This document shows positions 17,196 to 25,191 of a stretch of DNA of 33,258 bases, in pieces; within the stretch, counting starts at the first letter, position 1; every line of letters starts with the position of its first letter. The notes beneath the pieces are model-generated. The model was given only the letters and a program-made list of their open reading frames with translations, searched no databases and had not been told where the DNA came from. Where the stretch lies: positions 1-33,258 of the forward strand of contig CAJKQX010000022.1 in the NCBI GenBank assembly GCA_905202125.1. The letters run 5' to 3'. A program made the translations under genes and the position numbers. This stretch comes from an uncultured Prevotella sp. (lineage in GTDB: Bacteria; Bacteroidota; Bacteroidia; Bacteroidales; Bacteroidaceae).

Positions 17196-19094
17196 ATGAA
17201 ACTCAAATCCATATTCTCCGCATTGCTCTGCCTTCTGTGTATCAATGCAAGCGCATATCGCGTGGACATCCCCAATTACACTGTGGAGACCCGCTTCAAG
17301 GCCAACGCCATCAGTGCGAGTATCATGTTCTCGTATCAGACTCTGAGCAACTTCTACATGTTGCAGTACAACATCGAACAGCCGGGCAATCCGCGTCTGC
17401 GTCCGCACCATTGGAACGGCGCTCCGGCGCTCGATGCGGAAATCAATCTCAACGACTTCATTCCCGGCATCGACCTTACCGATTGGCATACCACAAAGGT
17501 GGTGGTGACCAATGCCAACCACTATGTCGTATATCTCGACGACGTGCAGATATATGAAAGCGACGAACGCGGCGGCGAGACGCTTGCCTTAGGTTCCGTA
17601 GGTACACGTGCCGCATGGTCGGGAAACGTGGGCGAGTCGGCCGACTTCGATTATTTCAGGATAACAAACGACGACACGCAGGAGACTGTCTACGAAAACG
17701 ATTTCAGCGACGAGACAAAGGCTTTCCTGAACTGCACGGTGAGCGATGGCGTGTTGCATGCCACAGGTGGCGTGGACAACGAGAGAAGGGGATTGCCTTC
17801 CGACCCGATGCAAGGTATTGTGAAAGAAATGCACTATGCCGTCGAGACAGACATGACAATACAGGAAAACGCCGCGTCGATAATCTTCGGACGCACGAAT
17901 GAAGACACTTACTACATGTGGCAGTTCTGCTGCGACGGTGAAAACGCGCACGTGAGATATCATCTGGCAAACGGCAACGAGAGATGGAAGGCATGGGGTG
18001 ACGGACCGGCTTTCCCGGATTTCAAACCGGCCGACCTCGTGGGCTCCACCCATCATATAAAGATAGAAGTCGTTGGCAACATGGTCAACACTTATGTGGA
18101 CGACAAGCTCGAGGACTCTTTCATACAGAACGATATGACCGACCTCGCACTGCTCAACAACGGCGAGGTGGGTCTCAGGGTGGATGGCAACAGCGGCTCA
18201 CAGCGTGTGTGGTTTGACAATGTGAAGCTCACGCAATATTATGCAGACGGATGCCGGAACATACTCGTGGACGACGATTTCGAGAATGTGTACGGTCTGG
18301 ATGAGTACACCAAGTATTTTTATATCGATCCGGCCAACGCAGGATATGCCGAGGTGGTGGACGACGGCACGGGCAACAAGGTGATTTATCTTAATGGCGA
18401 AAAGGGAAGCGACACCCAGCTGACACGCATCGTGGAGACCTACAAGATGGATTACACCGAGAACGGCAATAATTATACCGGTGCTATGGAGGACATGCGT
18501 GCCGTGGTGGACCGCCATCTCTATGCCGACCGTTGGAACGCGATATGTCTGCCGTTTGCCATGGACAAGGCCTTGATAGACCATGTGTTCGGCGAGGGTA
18601 CGCTCGTGACAGAATTGAAGAATGTGGAGAACGGGACAATGATATTTGCCGATGCCGACGGCATGAAGGCCGGAATGCCTTATCTTGTAAAACCGTCGCG
18701 CAACGTCCACAACGGTTTTGTGGTGCCCAATGTGAGCACCACGGCCGAGCAGCCTCTGAAGGCGGAAATGGGTGAGTATGCGTTTGTGGGCGTTTATGAC
18801 CCTGCGACATTGTCGACGGACGGTTCGCAGCGCGTGATGAACGAAACGACACTGGCTCTCGACAGTCCCGAGGCGGACAATAGCGAACTGAAGGGTCTGC
18901 GCGCTTATTTCCAGGTGCCGGCCGACAAGGATGTGTTGGTAAGCATCAACGGTGTGACAACAGGCATCGATGATATCGACACAGGCGACGCATCGGTGAA
19001 GGTTGTGTATAATCTCTCAGGTGTACGTATGAAAAATGAAAATCTTGCAAAAGGCATATACATCGTCAACGGCAAGAAGGTTGTAGTGAAATAA
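17196..19094 (+). CDS. Secreted protein with two LamG/ConA-like domains
   Basis: A 632-residue exported protein with signal peptide MKLKSIFSALLCLLCINASA. Two similar ConA-like (LamG/DUF1080-type) domains follow: about 22-157 (YTVETRF, NFYMLQYNI, FDYFRIT) and about 165-347 (YAVETDM, TYYMWQFCCD, VWFDNVKLTQ). Similar domains with NFYMWQ and LRPH motifs are known as accessory domains of GH78 enzymes, which fits the neighbour. About 435-580 is a module with RWNAICLPFAM, GMPYLVKP and GLRAYFQVP that also occurs in the C10 peptidase. The tail LAKGIYIVNGKKVVVK is a Por/T9SS-like sorting end. No catalytic residues are evident. A role in carbohydrate binding at the surface alongside the rhamnosidase is an inference. 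Confidence 0.75.
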   Translation: MKLKSIFSALLCLLCINASAYRVDIPNYTVETRFKANAISASIMFSYQTLSNFYMLQYNIEQPGNPRLRPHHWNGAPALDAEINLNDFIPGIDLTDWHTTKVVVTNANHYVVYLDDVQIYESDERGGETLALGSVGTRAAWSGNVGESADFDYFRITNDDTQETVYENDFSDETKAFLNCTVSDGVLHATGGVDNERRGLPSDPMQGIVKEMHYAVETDMTIQENAASIIFGRTNEDTYYMWQFCCDGENAHVRYHLANGNERWKAWGDGPAFPDFKPADLVGSTHHIKIEVVGNMVNTYVDDKLEDSFIQNDMTDLALLNNGEVGLRVDGNSGSQRVWFDNVKLTQYYADGCRNILVDDDFENVYGLDEYTKYFYIDPANAGYAEVVDDGTGNKVIYLNGEKGSDTQLTRIVETYKMDYTENGNNYTGAMEDMRAVVDRHLYADRWNAICLPFAMDKALIDHVFGEGTLVTELKNVENGTMIFADADGMKAGMPYLVKPSRNVHNGFVVPNVSTTAEQPLKAEMGEYAFVGVYDPATLSTDGSQRVMNETTLALDSPEADNSELKGLRAYFQVPADKDVLVSINGVTTGIDDIDTGDASVKVVYNLSGVRMKNENLAKGIYIVNGKKVVVK

Positions 19095-19133
19095 GGTCTG
19101 CGCAAGGATTTTTTACAGCGTTATAAATAAAGC

Positions 19134-19176
19134 AAATTCCCGGAAGTTTTTGGCACAGCTTTCGGGAATTTCTTTG
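19134..19176 (+). terminator. Terminator between convergent operons
   Basis: AAATTCCCGGAAG (19134-19146) pairs with CTTTCGGGAATTT (19159-19171) with one G-T pair. CTTTG follows on the plus strand, and the minus strand also leaves a short A/T-rich run. It lies between the LamG-domain gene and the convergent AraC gene and could serve both. Confidence 0.65.
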
Positions 19177-19232
19177 TATATGGTGTAGTGGAACGGAGTG
19201 TACGGTTCTTTGCGCTAATTTCGGTCGGGCTA

Positions 19233-20105
19233 TCAGAAATATTGTTGACGGAATTCCTGAGGAGTGACACCGATGCGGTTTTTGAATACTTTGGTGAAAT
19301 AGGAAGGCGAATCGAAACCTAATTGAAAGGCCATCTCCTTGCAGGAAATGTCCCCGTTGAGCAGCATGATTTTGCTTTTTTCCAGTTTTATCTCGATGAA
19401 ATATTGGTTGGGCGACAATCCCGTTATCTGTTTGAACACTTTTCTGAACTTAGAATATCCCATGCCCACATGCATGGCCACGTCTTCCATCGCTATGTCG
19501 TTGCAGATATTGTCGTGCATGAAGTTCTTTGCCTTGTTGATGGTGCTTATTATCGAACTGCATCTGAAAGGATTGCCTTTGCAGGCCGAATACACCGTGC
19601 TGCAGATCATATTCACATATCCGGAGAGCATCTGCTGGTATGCCGGCGGCTGTTGCTGTGCCACCTCGTAGGCTTTTTCATAAAAATCCATCAGTCTGTT
19701 GCTGATGCCGATATTGAGTATGGGGCTTTGTATATCAAAAAAGCGGTTGTCTATCCATAGCTGCGGTATCGTGCCCTTGCATCCTATCCAGTACTCTGTC
19801 CATCCCGTTTCGGTGTCGGGTGCGTAACTGTGTCTTTCGTTCGGGAAAATAAGACACACGTCTCCCGCCTTTATCCTTGTTTTCCTGCAGTGGGAGGAGG
19901 CAAACCATCCGCTGCCTTTGGAGATGTAGAGAAACACGAATTCCTGCAATATACGGTCTTTGTTGGAGGAAAACCGATAGGAGTCGGGATGCTTGTTTAC
20001 GGGGTAGGAGGCTCCCGGCTTCACATCTTGCCGGCCGACGGTCGTTGTGACTAATCCCCAACGATAATCATTGTCGTTGGCTATGAGATATTCGAAATGG
20101 GTCAT
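19233..20105 (-). CDS. AraC family transcriptional regulator
   Basis: A 290-residue cytoplasmic regulator. The N-terminal part (about 20-170) is an AraC-type cupin sensing domain, with FLYISKGSGWF and RIKAGDVCLIFPNERHSY typical of the fold. The C-terminal part (about 188-288) is the double helix-turn-helix domain: IAMEDVAMHVGMGYSKFRKVFK for the first motif and the family signature CKEMAFQLGFDSPSYFTKVFKNRIGVTPQEFR for the second. It begins 17 bp after the THUMP-like methyltransferase stop and is the last gene of that run. It converges on the GH78-like/LamG pair, so a sugar-responsive role is plausible but not shown. No binding sites were identified. Confidence 0.93.
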   Translation of the reverse strand: MTHFEYLIANDNDYRWGLVTTTVGRQDVKPGASYPVNKHPDSYRFSSNKDRILQEFVFLYISKGSGWFASSHCRKTRIKAGDVCLIFPNERHSYAPDTETGWTEYWIGCKGTIPQLWIDNRFFDIQSPILNIGISNRLMDFYEKAYEVAQQQPPAYQQMLSGYVNMICSTVYSACKGNPFRCSSIISTINKAKNFMHDNICNDIAMEDVAMHVGMGYSKFRKVFKQITGLSPNQYFIEIKLEKSKIMLLNGDISCKEMAFQLGFDSPSYFTKVFKNRIGVTPQEFRQQYF

Positions 20106-20122
20106 GGATGAGGTGGTTTTTG

Positions 20123-21352
20123 TTATGTGTCGGCTGTCATGTCCTTTTCACAGACGAAGAGGAGATGGTCGTTGCCTGCGGTTGTGGCGAAGATATATGT
20201 CGGTCCGCCGTCCTTGAGCCTGAGCTTGCGGCGTAGGTCGGCGGCCGTGATAGGGAAGTTGCGCACGGCGATATTTGCGCGGTCGATGCCCTGGAGGGCA
20301 GTGCGCAGCTGCTTCTTGTTCATCGTCGTAGCGGCAAGTATCCTGAACTTGCGTCCGGGAAAATCGGCTATCGGTGCGTCGGAGAGGAACAGGTGGCTGT
20401 TGACGCCTACTGCCTTCACGTCGAAGCGCCGGGTGATGACGGCGAAACATCCCGCCTTCATTATCGACGGATTGGGTTCGTAGAGATAAGCGGCCGATGC
20501 GGGCCGGGCGTGTATGGCGAGCGGCGTGTCACGATAGTCCGAACAATCGAGAGTCTCGTGGCCGTGGGCGGAGCATACGGAGCAATAGAGACGTGGCCGG
20601 TCATGTGTAAGACCGGAGGGCGGGGTGCGCAGTATGAGCAGCATCTCCTTGCATTCGCCGTCGGTGGAGACTATGTGCACTTCGCTCACGAGTCCGTGCA
20701 GATCGTCCACCGCCTTGTGCCAGTCGAGCATGGGCGAGAGTTTGACCATCACCACGTCGGCCTTGACCGTGAGCGTGTGGCACAGTGCCGACACATCGGG
20801 AGTGCAGTCGGCTATGGCCACCGTCTTTCCGCCGTTGGCGTCGCGCCGCGCAGGGTCGATGAAAATGAATGTGGAGTGGGGCATGGACTGCAGATAGTCG
20901 GCGGCGTCGGCACACACTATCTGTGCGTGGGAGAGTCCGAGCAGAGGCATGTTGTGGCGGGCGATGTCGCACAACCCCGCATTGCGTTCCACGTACACGG
21001 CACGTCCCGCGCCTCGGGCCATGAAGGAAAAGTCGACGCCGAAACCGCCCGTGAGGTCGGTGAGCGATATCTCCTCCCGGTAATCCCGGGCGATGCCCTC
21101 TGTCAGACGGGCCATGAGATCGGCCTTGTAGCGCGCCGTAGGTTCGGACGAGCACTGCTCCATCGACAGCCGCGGAGGGTAAATCAGACCCTCACATGCG
21201 GCCCACGACGGCAGTTTGCGCACGGCCGTCTGCCATCCGGCAATCTGTTCGAGAGCGTATGGCAGGTCCACATCAGGGTCTTTGCCGTGTGTGAGGGCCA
21301 GAGAGCGAATGTCGTCGCCACGGTGGGCAAGGATGAAGTCGCGTGTCGTCAT
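20123..21352 (-). CDS. THUMP-like class I SAM-dependent methyltransferase
   Basis: A 409-residue protein. The start at MTTRDFIL is 10 bp after the esterase stop. The longer ORF would overlap the esterase with a low-complexity Thr/Ser stretch and is rejected. The Rossmann methyltransferase core shows motif I DLTGGFGVDF (99-108), an acidic residue at motif II (Glu122), CADAADYL (147-154) and a DPARR motif (166-170) in the position of the catalytic D/N-PP-Y/F-like loop. The C-terminal part from about 330 (KQLRTALQGIDRANIAVRNFPITAADLRRKLRLKDGG) matches the THUMP-like domain that ends this Bacteroidota family. RNA modification is the usual inference; the target is unknown. Confidence 0.8.
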   Translation of the reverse strand: MTTRDFILAHRGDDIRSLALTHGKDPDVDLPYALEQIAGWQTAVRKLPSWAACEGLIYPPRLSMEQCSSEPTARYKADLMARLTEGIARDYREEISLTDLTGGFGVDFSFMARGAGRAVYVERNAGLCDIARHNMPLLGLSHAQIVCADAADYLQSMPHSTFIFIDPARRDANGGKTVAIADCTPDVSALCHTLTVKADVVMVKLSPMLDWHKAVDDLHGLVSEVHIVSTDGECKEMLLILRTPPSGLTHDRPRLYCSVCSAHGHETLDCSDYRDTPLAIHARPASAAYLYEPNPSIMKAGCFAVITRRFDVKAVGVNSHLFLSDAPIADFPGRKFRILAATTMNKKQLRTALQGIDRANIAVRNFPITAADLRRKLRLKDGGPTYIFATTAGNDHLLFVCEKDMTADT

Positions 21353-21362
21353 ATAATGTCTT

Positions 21363-22550
21363 TTACTTGAAAATCTTCTGTGCCCACATCGTGAGATAGA
21401 TGCGCCAGTTGCGCCACAGATGTCCGCCGTCGTTCTCGTAATACTCGTAACGATAGCCGTTGTCGTCGAAGAAGCGGCGCAGGTCGCGGTTGGCGTTGTA
21501 CAGGAAGTCGTCTTTGCCGATACCAATCCAGAACAGGCTCGGGCGGCTGTTGAAGAGCGCTTTCAGTTGGGCGGCCGATGCGGTGTCGGCCTTCAGTCGG
21601 TCATAAAAATTGTCGAGGTTGCGGTCGCCGTTGATCCACGGTGCGGCCGAGAACAGTCCGTAGTATCCGAACGTTTCGGGATAGAGCATGGCGATGCCTA
21701 AGGTGTGGCCGCCGCCCATCGACAGGCCGGCCACGGCGCGTCCCTCACGACGGCGTATGGTGCGGTAGTTGTTGTCCACGTGGCGCACGATATCCATGAA
21801 ACTCTTCTCCATCGACGTGCGCGCTTCGGCCTTGATGGTCCAGTGGCCAGGGACGTACATGCCCGCCTTCCACTCGCCCGGGGCCGCCTCGCAGTTTGGA
21901 TTGCCGTTGGGCATTACCACAATCATGGGCTCGGCCTTGCCCGAAGCGATGAGGTTGTCCATTATCTGTGCCGCGCGTCCCAGTTCGCTCCACGCGTTCT
22001 CGTCGCCGCCCATGCCGTGGAGCAGATAGAGCACGGGGTAGCGTCGCTTGCCGTCGTATCCCGCCGGGGTGTAAACTGTCATGCGGCGGCGCATGCCGAG
22101 CGTGGGACTGTCGTACCACACTTTTGACACATTGCCGTGAGCCACGTCGTTCACGCTGTACATGCTGCCTCGGTCGCCCTGCTTGTCGGAGCGTATGAGG
22201 ATGCTTGTGTAGGTGGTGATGTCGCGGTTGAGATAAGCGTTGGACGGGTCGGTCATGCGTATGCCGTCCACATTGAACGAGTAGGAATAAAGCTCGGGAG
22301 CGAGCGGCGCGGTGGTGGCGCTCCACATGCCCTTGTCGTTACGGGTCATGGCGAGTGTGGAGTTGCTTGTCTGGTTGAAGTCGCCCGTCACCTCCACCTT
22401 CGAGGCGTTGGGTGCGAAGAAATTGAAAGTGATGGAGCCGTCGGCATTCTCAACGGGAGATACGGCTGCCGAACGGTCCCACAGAGCCTGTTGGCAGAAC
22501 GCTGCCGCGCAGGCACAGCAAGCGATGAGGGTAGAGAAAAAACGTTTCAT
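21363..22550 (-). CDS. Secreted CE1-type esterase with N-terminal E-set domain
   Basis: A 395-residue exported hydrolase with a signal peptide of about 19 residues (CCACAAAFC, then QQ). Residues about 30-120 form a CBM48/E-set-like domain (FNFFAPNASKVEVTGDF). The alpha/beta-hydrolase domain (about 150-395) has LLHGMGG (177-182), nucleophile Ser277 in AGLSMGG, Asp347 or Asp348 in GIGKDD, and His377 in NDGGHLWRNW. This is the arrangement of feruloyl/xylan esterases (CE1, esterase D group). It removes acyl groups from polysaccharides in characterised relatives; the substrate here is inferred. It lies 12 bp after dusB and 10 bp before the methyltransferase, an unusual place for an exported enzyme. 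The Cys-rich signal region includes possible lipobox-like cysteines, but no clear lipobox. Confidence 0.88.
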   Translation of the reverse strand: MKRFFSTLIACCACAAAFCQQALWDRSAAVSPVENADGSITFNFFAPNASKVEVTGDFNQTSNSTLAMTRNDKGMWSATTAPLAPELYSYSFNVDGIRMTDPSNAYLNRDITTYTSILIRSDKQGDRGSMYSVNDVAHGNVSKVWYDSPTLGMRRRMTVYTPAGYDGKRRYPVLYLLHGMGGDENAWSELGRAAQIMDNLIASGKAEPMIVVMPNGNPNCEAAPGEWKAGMYVPGHWTIKAEARTSMEKSFMDIVRHVDNNYRTIRRREGRAVAGLSMGGGHTLGIAMLYPETFGYYGLFSAAPWINGDRNLDNFYDRLKADTASAAQLKALFNSRPSLFWIGIGKDDFLYNANRDLRRFFDDNGYRYEYYENDGGHLWRNWRIYLTMWAQKIFK

Positions 22551-22562
22551 TGTTTCTTTATT

Positions 22563-23579
22563 TTAGTTATCGGATATAGTTGATGGTTGAGGCTTTCCTT
22601 TGCCGAGCATCTCGCGGCAATGGTCGAGTATGTCTGTGAGTCCGTCCACAGTGTCGGCGCGGAGCATGGCAATGCGTGTCTGCCGGAAGTCGGGTATTCC
22701 CTTGAATATCGGAGTGGCAGCCAGGTGGCGGCGAGTGTGGAGTATGCCGCGGTATTCGTCGATGCGTTCCACGTTGATGCGCAGCTGTTCCTCGAGGATG
22801 TCGAGTTTGCGGTCGAAGTCCAGGGACGTATCCTGAGGGCGTCCGTCGAGATAGTCGCGCATCTCCTTGAATATCCACGGGCGTCCGAAGGTGGCCCTGC
22901 CTATCATCACGGCGTCCACACCGTAGCGGTCGAAAGCGCTTTTCGCTTCCTCGGGAGTGGTGATGTCGCCGTTGCCGATGATGGGTATGTGTATGCGCGG
23001 GTTGTTCTTCACCTCGCCTATGAGAGTCCAGTCGGCCTCTCCGGTGTACATCTGTGCACGGGTGCGGCCGTGGATGGTGAGAGCCTGTATGCCGCAGTCC
23101 TGCAGCTGTTCGGCCAGAGTGGTGATGACGAGGTTGTCGTGGTTCCATCCCAAGCGTGTCTTCACGGTCACGGGAGTGGATACAGCCTTGACCACCTCGC
23201 GTGTGATGTCGAGCATCAGCGGTATGTTCTGAAGCATTCCCGCTCCCGCTCCCTTGCCGGCCACCTTCTTGACCGGACATCCGAAATTGAGGTCGATGAC
23301 GTCGGGACGTGCCTGTTCCACTATACGTGCGGCCTCCACCATCGCCTCCACCGTGCGTCCGTAAATCTGTATGCCTACCGGTCGTTCCTCGTCACTGATG
23401 TTCAGTTTGCTGACGGTCGACTTGATGGAGCGGACCAGCGCTTCGGCACTCACAAACTCGGTGTAGACCATCGCCGCGCCGTAGCGCTTGCACAGATGGC
23501 GGAATCCGATATCGGTCACGTCCTCCATCGGAGCGAGAAAGAGCGGACGGTCGCCATATTCTATGTTTCCTATTTTCAT
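22563..23579 (-). CDS. dusB: tRNA-dihydrouridine synthase (DusB family)
   Basis: A 338-residue FMN- and NADPH-dependent enzyme reducing uridine to dihydrouridine in the tRNA D-loop region. The N-terminal flavin-binding TIM barrel shows LAPMEDVTDIGFRHLC (15-30), QIYGRT (71-76), DLNFGCPVKKVAGKGAG with catalytic Cys101, VKTRLGW, TIHGRTRAQMY (a tRNA/FMN motif) and IIGNGDI followed by MIGRATFGRPW. The length is normal and the start MKIGNIEYG is standard. It sits 62 bp after dprA and 12 bp before the esterase gene. Confidence 0.95.
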   Translation of the reverse strand: MKIGNIEYGDRPLFLAPMEDVTDIGFRHLCKRYGAAMVYTEFVSAEALVRSIKSTVSKLNISDEERPVGIQIYGRTVEAMVEAARIVEQARPDVIDLNFGCPVKKVAGKGAGAGMLQNIPLMLDITREVVKAVSTPVTVKTRLGWNHDNLVITTLAEQLQDCGIQALTIHGRTRAQMYTGEADWTLIGEVKNNPRIHIPIIGNGDITTPEEAKSAFDRYGVDAVMIGRATFGRPWIFKEMRDYLDGRPQDTSLDFDRKLDILEEQLRINVERIDEYRGILHTRRHLAATPIFKGIPDFRQTRIAMLRADTVDGLTDILDHCREMLGKGKPQPSTISDN

Positions 23580-23641
23580 TTTCGATTATCCTGTATTATG
23601 TTTTTCTTATTCCTTATTATGTTTTCAATGTATCGCCGAGG

Positions 23642-24772
23642 TCATTGCAGCAGATGACAAGTGCCACCGGCGTACATCCTCACGAGCCCCTTCATCTCGA
23701 GAGAGAACAGTGTGGCCGATATCTGCTGTATGGCTATGCCCGTGCGGACGGAAAGGATGTTGGTCTGGAGGTCGTTGGTCTGTTGCAGCAAGGCGACCAC
23801 ACGCTGCTCGTCGTCGGTGAGGTCGGGGAAGAGCTGTCGTTCTATTCCCTCTTTGCGCGATGATGCGATGACAGCATCATTTTGCCACCCCATGGCGTTG
23901 ACAAAGTCGTCTGCGCTGCATATCAGTCCCGCCACGTTGTCGCGTATGAGCCGGTTGCAACCCTCACTATAAGGCGACCCCACGGCCCCGGGAAAGGCGA
24001 ACACGTCGCGGTTGTAGTCCCGCGCTATGCCCGCCGTGATGAGGCTGCCCCCTTTCTCGGCGCTCTCTATGATGATGGTGGCGTCGGCCACGCCGGCCAC
24101 GATGCGGTTGCGGCGCACGAAATTGATTTTGTCGGCATTGGTGTTGGTGAGAAACTCGGTGAGCAGACCGCCCCGGGCTATCATCTCTACGGCTGTGGAG
24201 CGGTGGACGGTGGGATAGATGTAGTCCAGTCCGTGGGCCAGCACGGCCACCGTGTCGTGTCCCGAGGCGAGCGCCTCCCTATGGGCGCAGATATCCACAC
24301 CGTAGGCCAGACCGCTCACGATGAGCGTTTCGGGGCAGAGCATGTGCAGACGTTGTATGAAATTATGGATGAGGTCGCGTCCGTAGGCGGTGCATCGGCG
24401 AGTGCCCACGATGCTTATCACCCGTGTGCGGTTGAGCTCGGCCGACCCTTTGTAGAACAACATGAGTGGCGCGTCAGCGCACTGCCGCAGACGCTCGGGA
24501 TAACACCCGGAGCTCATCACGAGCGGACGGATGTCGTGCTTGGACATATACTCCATCTCCGTCTCGGCCCTGCGCATGTATGAAGACATGTCTTGGAGTG
24601 TCGCGACGAGCCGTGGCGAGGCATCGGGAATGACGTCTCTGATATGGTTGCGGTGGTCCATCACGGCCGTGGCCGAACCGAGTCGGCGATAGAGGTCGAG
24701 CAGTCCCGGCAGACTGAAATGATTGGTCTGCGTCAGGGCGATGGTGTTGAATATTTCTTGTGAATCGGTCAT
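23642..24772 (-). CDS. dprA: DNA-processing protein DprA
   Basis: A 376-residue protein that loads RecA on single-stranded DNA during natural transformation in species where it is studied. An N-terminal helical region (about 1-75) precedes the Rossmann-like DprA/Smf domain. This shows SIVGTRRCTAYG (120-131), VSGLAYGVDICAHREAL (152-168), AVLAHGLDYIYP, GLLTEF (202-207), the RRNRIVAG signature (220-227) and ESAEKGGSLITAGIARD with FAFPG (236-262). A C-terminal winged-helix-like segment (about 310-376) ends the protein. It follows the thioesterase gene by 20 bp. Competence is not implied, because dprA is widespread in non-competent bacteria. Confidence 0.96.
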   Translation of the reverse strand: MTDSQEIFNTIALTQTNHFSLPGLLDLYRRLGSATAVMDHRNHIRDVIPDASPRLVATLQDMSSYMRRAETEMEYMSKHDIRPLVMSSGCYPERLRQCADAPLMLFYKGSAELNRTRVISIVGTRRCTAYGRDLIHNFIQRLHMLCPETLIVSGLAYGVDICAHREALASGHDTVAVLAHGLDYIYPTVHRSTAVEMIARGGLLTEFLTNTNADKINFVRRNRIVAGVADATIIIESAEKGGSLITAGIARDYNRDVFAFPGAVGSPYSEGCNRLIRDNVAGLICSADDFVNAMGWQNDAVIASSRKEGIERQLFPDLTDDEQRVVALLQQTNDLQTNILSVRTGIAIQQISATLFSLEMKGLVRMYAGGTCHLLQ

Positions 24773-24792
24773 GAGAACGGTTTACAAGGATT

Positions 24793-25191
24793 TCAGATGA
24801 ATTTGGCGAATGCCTTGTCGTAGTCTTCGCTGTTGGCCAGACGTCCGTTGATGAGACACACAAGCTCGGTCGATGCACGGAAACATAATTTGTTGTCCTC
24901 CTTGCGGAAGATGTCCTGGTCGAAGATGTAGCGCAGTCCCTGCTTGCGCAGCGCCAGACGTGAGACGAAACGGTCGTCGCAGCGCAGCGGAGTCTTGTAT
25001 TGCAGGTTCATGCGTGCCACCACGGCATCCACGCCACGGTCGTGCAGACGGGCGAAACTCACGCCGAGCGACTGCAGGAACAAGTGTCGCGTGTGCTCGG
25101 TGTAGTGTAGATAGTTGGCATTGTTGACTATGCCCTGGATGTCGCATTCGTAGTCGCGCACATCCATTTCGGTTTCGAAGATATAGTTCAT
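24793..25191 (-). CDS. Acyl-CoA thioesterase, 4HBT hotdog family
   Basis: A 132-residue single-domain hotdog protein. The motif YECDIQGIVNNANYLHYTEHTR (14-35) is the 4-hydroxybenzoyl-CoA thioesterase/YbgC signature with the expected Asp17. The later ARMNLQYKTPLRCDDR is the conserved second strand. The start MNYIFE overlaps the stop of the DUF2851 gene as ATGA (4 bp), indicating translational coupling. The longer ORF start would run deep into that gene and is rejected. It probably hydrolyses acyl-CoA or acyl-carrier thioesters; the substrate is not readable. Confidence 0.9.
   Translation of the reverse strand: MNYIFETEMDVRDYECDIQGIVNNANYLHYTEHTRHLFLQSLGVSFARLHDRGVDAVVARMNLQYKTPLRCDDRFVSRLALRKQGLRYIFDQDIFRKEDNKLCFRASTELVCLINGRLANSEDYDKAFAKFI

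Noticed and set aside
22587..23657. 356-codon ORF antisense to dusB
   Set aside because: It is a shadow of a clearly identified gene with catalytic motifs on the other strand.
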